DNA of 64,000 bases from Carettochelys insculpta (Eukaryota > Chordata > Testudines > Carettochelyidae), in contig NC_134138.1 of the NCBI RefSeq assembly GCF_033958435.1, positions 77,238,298 through 77,302,297 of the forward strand, in the 5' to 3' direction. Under the pieces are notes generated by a model. The model had not been told where the DNA came from and did not search any database. It saw nothing but the letters and a program-made list of their open reading frames with translations. This document shows, piece after piece, positions 1 through 64,000 of the stretch. Made by a program: the position numbers and the translations under genes. Positions within the stretch are counted from its first letter, which is position 1; every line of letters begins with the position of its first letter.

Positions 1-355
1 AAAGGGCTGAAGAATACCATGTCATGAGGCAGGCTTTTCCCTGAAGTACCACATTTTGACTTCTTAAGTATGATGTGTCACCTAGTTTGTCATGTCCCCC
101 AAAGACTAGCATGGGGGGCGCTATATTGAATACATAGCTATGACATAGCTGCTCAATATATTGATGTTCAGGTCTTGTCAAAACTGAAAGATATGTTTGA
201 ATCATTTACTAAATTTCCACTCCTCATGCTTCCGTGAATGTGACCCGGTTACCACAAAATGTGGCATTACTCAACCTGATGTGGAAGGTGTTGCATATTT
301 CACACACAGTTCTTGTATTGCAGACCTTTATCTAGGTATAGATAGCAGGTCTATT

Positions 356-481
356 GAGAACAAAAAGCAGTCAAGTAGCACTTTAAAGACTAGCAAAAAC
401 CATTTTGCTAGTCTTTAAAGTGCTACTTGACTGCTTTTTGTTTTGATAGTGTATAGACTAGCACGGCTTCCTCTTTGTTAT
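356..481 (+). mobile_element. Penelope-like palindromic mini-element
   Basis: Two perfect 38-nt inverted arms (361-398 and 403-440) are separated by 4 nt. A unique tail of the type GTATAGACTAGCACGGCT follows. The unit is bounded by the 9-bp direct repeat AGGTCTATT (347-355 and 482-490), read as a target-site duplication. The arm sequence matches the tail of the coding Penelope fragment at 53093-53530, which is the basis for the family name. Confidence 0.7.
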
Positions 482-573
482 AGGTCTATTCAGGTTACAA
501 TTTCTCAACTAGTAAGCAGCACTGTGCCAATAAAGTCTAATGATCTGGCCTACGAGGAATAAGGAAAACAGTC

Positions 574-593
574 TTTTATTTATTTATTTATTT
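574..593. repeat. TTTA microsatellite
   Basis: A short run of about five TTTA units. Confidence 0.8.
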
Positions 594-1739
594 GTGTGTT
601 TATTCGTAGTATTTTATAGGAACCAAATACTGTATCTATTGTCATGCCAAGTCATTCTCATTAGCTGAGGTGTTCAACCGAAGTTTGTCTCACATTCCCT
701 TGAGGTAATGTAGGTAATCAACATTCCTTGAATGGCCATCATGCTTTGTCTGTAGTAATATGACATGGAAGCATATTGAAAATTGCTTAGCTAGAATGCA
801 GCAAAGGCACTAAAATCACTGAAATAGACACAGATATATGGTCACAGATACAACAGTGGATGGACCCATTGTACTATCCATAACACTGATGCATCCCCTT
901 TGGCATAGCTGGGAGCACACTAGTGGAATGGGGAAGAGAGCATGGTACACCATGTATGCCCAAAGTATATATCTGATTTCAACTCTTACGGCCAGGTCCA
1001 AGCAAGTACAGCTCAATACAAATCAATAGCAACAATTTACTGTAAATAGCCCTAAACAAAACAGCCTGGATTCAAATAAGGAGTGAAGGGTTGTGACACA
1101 GCACCTAGTTTTGAGGAGCGTAAAGTCACAGGTGTGCAGTGTGATTTAGAAAGCTTGAGTTAGGTCTCTATAGGATGCTTGGGGAAAGACAGGTGCCTCA
1201 AACTCCTAGCTAATGAAAGCTGCTCAGGACAGAGGTTTATGCTAATACCCTACATATGTGCACACAAATACCGACCCACACAGAAGGGCTCTTAAGTGCC
1301 TTTATGCAGCTCAGACCTGTGTCTACTAGTGATTCACGATCTTTGGAGTTAGTTAACTGCGCTGTTTTTACTACAACAGTAAGGAGGAGGATCCACAACT
1401 TTTACCCCAGTGGGCAATATTAGGGTATACCTAACCTAAACTATCCCAAGTCAATAAACAAACCATTGGGATGAAGTCTGAGGTGATGGCAGCTGCTATT
1501 GCCTTGTGTGTACTTACCTGAGCGGCCTGATCCAGTAACCATACTCTGAGGGAGCCTGCAGGATCAGGTCCCATGTATGAAATAGGCGGCCAAACACCTA
1601 CCTTCTCCTGGCTGGTGAATTGCTCTGACAATTAGCTGGGAGATAGGCAAATGGAGGCTGCAGTGCACATGTTCTTGGGCGGAAATGTAGACCTTGGAGA
1701 CCTTTATGTGTGTGTGGGTTTCTTTTTTTTTAAATACAG

Positions 1740-2080
1740 GGCCACCAGACCTACCATTGGATGGGTAGCTGGGGTCTTCAAAGAGTGCAGTTGCCTGGTA
1801 CCTGGCAATTCAAAAGAGCCCAGGACTTCTAGCTGCCACCACCACTACCACAGCAGGGCAGAACCCAGAGCCCCAGGCCCTTTAAATTTTACCAGAGCCC
1901 CGAGCAATGAACTGTGGGCAGCTCTGAGGGCTGCCTCCACTGAGGTGGGCATGGAGTGCTGTGGGAAGCAGTGAGGTTTGCCTGCCCCCAGTTCTGCCCA
2001 TTTTGGGTGCACAGAGTCACTCCCACACACCTGTTGCCCAAGAGCCTGGCAATTTGCTTGTCCCTGCTCCCCCAATGGGT
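1740..2080. other. GC-rich block, possible old unclassified repeat
   Basis: The base composition is distinctly GC-richer than its surroundings, with phrases such as GCCCTTTAAATTTTACCAG. A similar texture occurs at 22190-22450. It may be an ancient dispersed repeat, but I could not name a family. The open frames in it look like chance. Confidence 0.3.
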
Positions 2081-2812
2081 GCTGAAGGAGTTCACGTGTC
2101 TACAGGACTTGACAAGAGTTTTGTGAATTGCAGTAGAGCCTAAAACTGGGATTTAGGTGCCTGAGTCTGGAGAGCAGGCACTTGGGTGAAGCTAGGCCAT
2201 GGTGACCAGAAAAATCAGATGCTGACATGGTTTAGTTCATCTGACAGAGCACAGAGAACAAAATCTGCCCTTACAGTTGAAAGTCTTAGCACTGAAAATG
2301 TGCATTCATTTTAAGGTGGACTTTCACCCACTTTTCTAAAGCAAGTAAACAAAAAAACCCCCAAGCAGCACCACAAAGCCTCAATCAAGTAGCCAGATGC
2401 ATGTAAGTAGAAGGGTCATAAAGTTACTGCATGCTGCAGTGTAACTGGTGGTATACTTTTCACATTAGCTGTTTCTCAGGATTAGCAAATCAATATAAAT
2501 CTTTTCTCATCCTTTCTGGGTGTATTCATCTAGTGCAGGACAGGGCTTAGATTAACATATGCTTACTTGGGATTAAGGATTTTTTATAACCAGACGTTGG
2601 TAGCGGTGAAAAAGAAACTGTACATTGGATTTGTTTGTGCCCTGCTCTCTAGAGCCAGCAGCTAAAACGAAACATCCTCTAAACACAGCTGGCTGGAAAT
2701 GCAAGTGTATTAGCATTTTACCAGTCTTGGTTTTTCCACTTGAAATTAGAAGATAGCACGGTGGTGTTTTTGCAGTAATGTCCCATTTATTTTCATTTTT
2801 AAATCAATGCAG

Positions 2813-63092
<60,280 letters not shown>

Positions 63093-64000
63093 GTATAAGA
63101 TCAAAGCAAACAAGTCCATCAGTTCTAATGTATATAATGTACACATTTTTAAGCTTCTGTATCCTTTTTCTCATCTACACACATGCCCTCATGTTGTGGC
63201 TTTAAACATTTTTAACCAGCTTTTCTATTTAGCAGTGAAGAGTGAATGCCTGCATATTACTATAAAAGACTTGCAGGGTCAATAGCAGGAACTAAGTACT
63301 TTGAGAACTAATCTTGGCAAACAAGGAAATCATATTTACTGTATAAAATGTGCACTTTCTTTTGTTAATCATATGCCAGCATATGCTGTCCTGTGGGCAT
63401 TTTGAAAAACCACGGAGGGAGGCTTTATAATAACAAAATGCAGCCATTAGGTCACAAGACTGTAACTTCTTATTAACATACTCTAACTACTACTGGAAGG
63501 AGATCTTTATTATTATAATTATTTAGAATTTTCCCTAGTTCTGTTCACCACATTCAGTTAATGAATGTTTTTATTTAAATACTCTGAATTTTGCATTGAC
63601 ACAATAGATGGCAGACAGTGGGTGAAATAGCTAACCTATGCAGTGCTTTAGGTAGAGAATACAAAATCTTTTTCATTGTTTTATTCTATTCATATGAGCA
63701 AGTTTATGATGAAGATGCTGATTGCAGGCCCATGGTTCAGGTGGAACTGAGTGTATAAAAATACAAGGTGACATAAATACTCACTTATATTTCACCTGAT
63801 AAACTCGGTGAAAGTAAGAACAGAGCCCTGCCTCAGTACAGCCGTGTCTACACGTGCCCCAAACTTCGAAATGGCCATGCAAATGGCCATTTCGAAGTTT
63901 ACTAATGAAGCGCTGAAATGCATATTCAGCGCTTCATTAGCATGCGGGCGGCAGCGGCGCTTCAAAATTGAACCCCGTCTGGATGCGCCGCGCGGCGGCA
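63093..64000. other. ST18 intron, 5' part only
   Basis: The intron continues past the window. It contains the start of a MITE at 63840. Nothing else was recognised. Confidence 0.65.
63840..64000. mobile_element. Palindromic Harbinger-type MITE, cut by window end
   Basis: The left terminus AGCCGTGTCTACACGTG and the interior match the left 160 bp of 20683-21118. The right half should follow beyond 64000. Confidence 0.85.

Larger units (their letters stand above)
1..2812. other. Sequence upstream of first visible ST18 exon (intron)
   Basis: No coding exon was recognised here. I looked for the expected upstream ST18 exon and did not see it, so it presumably lies before the window. Contents are a Penelope-derived palindrome at 356-481, a TTTA microsatellite near 574-593 and a GC-richer block at about 1740-2080. 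The rest is unremarkable AT-rich sequence. Confidence 0.6.

Overview
The window is vertebrate nuclear DNA, most likely from a turtle. It carries one gene on the + strand, ST18 (also called MYT3 or NZF3), a C2HC zinc-finger transcription factor of the MYT1 family. Sixteen coding exons lie between 2813 and 63092. Each has canonical AG/GT borders, and the reading phase is compatible at all fifteen junctions. Together they encode about 930 residues. The expected first ~30 residues and the last ~95 residues (C-terminal coiled coil) are not in the window. The turtle assignment is an inference from the repeat mix: CR1 LINEs, Penelope-like fragments, abundant Harbinger-type MITEs, a tRNA-derived SINE, and no mammalian Alu or L1. 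Another non-avian reptile is not excluded.

Layout: 1-2812 is 5' intron with no exon I can recognise. Exons at 2813-8650 encode the N-terminal regulatory part. Exons at 11019-15205 encode zinc fingers 1 and 2. Exons at 17016-32628 encode the central conserved MYT1 domain. Exons at 40202-60412 encode zinc fingers 3 to 6. The exon at 62989-63092 starts the coiled coil. Fingers 2, 3, 4 and 6 are each split by a phase-2 intron at the same place, after His-Arg. The largest introns are 21860-32382, 32629-40201, 51592-58588 and 40318-46020.

The introns are densely settled by transposable elements. The largest is a nearly complete Harbinger (PIF) DNA transposon at 53949-57943, with terminal inverted repeats, a 3-bp AAG target duplication, a DDE transposase on + and a Myb/SANT-like second protein on the opposite strand. 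Both genes are broken by stops and frameshifts. Three internally deleted derivatives (11581-12291, 38989-39699, 61735-62390) and several related palindromic MITEs sit in other introns of the same gene. Seven Penelope-like fragments are present. Four of them are short self-complementary units flanked by 9-15-bp direct repeats, and some keep boxes of a hammerhead-ribozyme-like motif. There are also CR1 LINE fragments, four TA-flanked mariner-like elements, a hAT-like MITE with an 8-bp duplication, and microsatellites.

I found no second host gene, rRNA, tRNA gene or CRISPR array, and nothing prokaryotic. The most unusual material is in the mobile elements: the Harbinger parent with its derivatives, and the palindromic Penelope-derived mini-elements.
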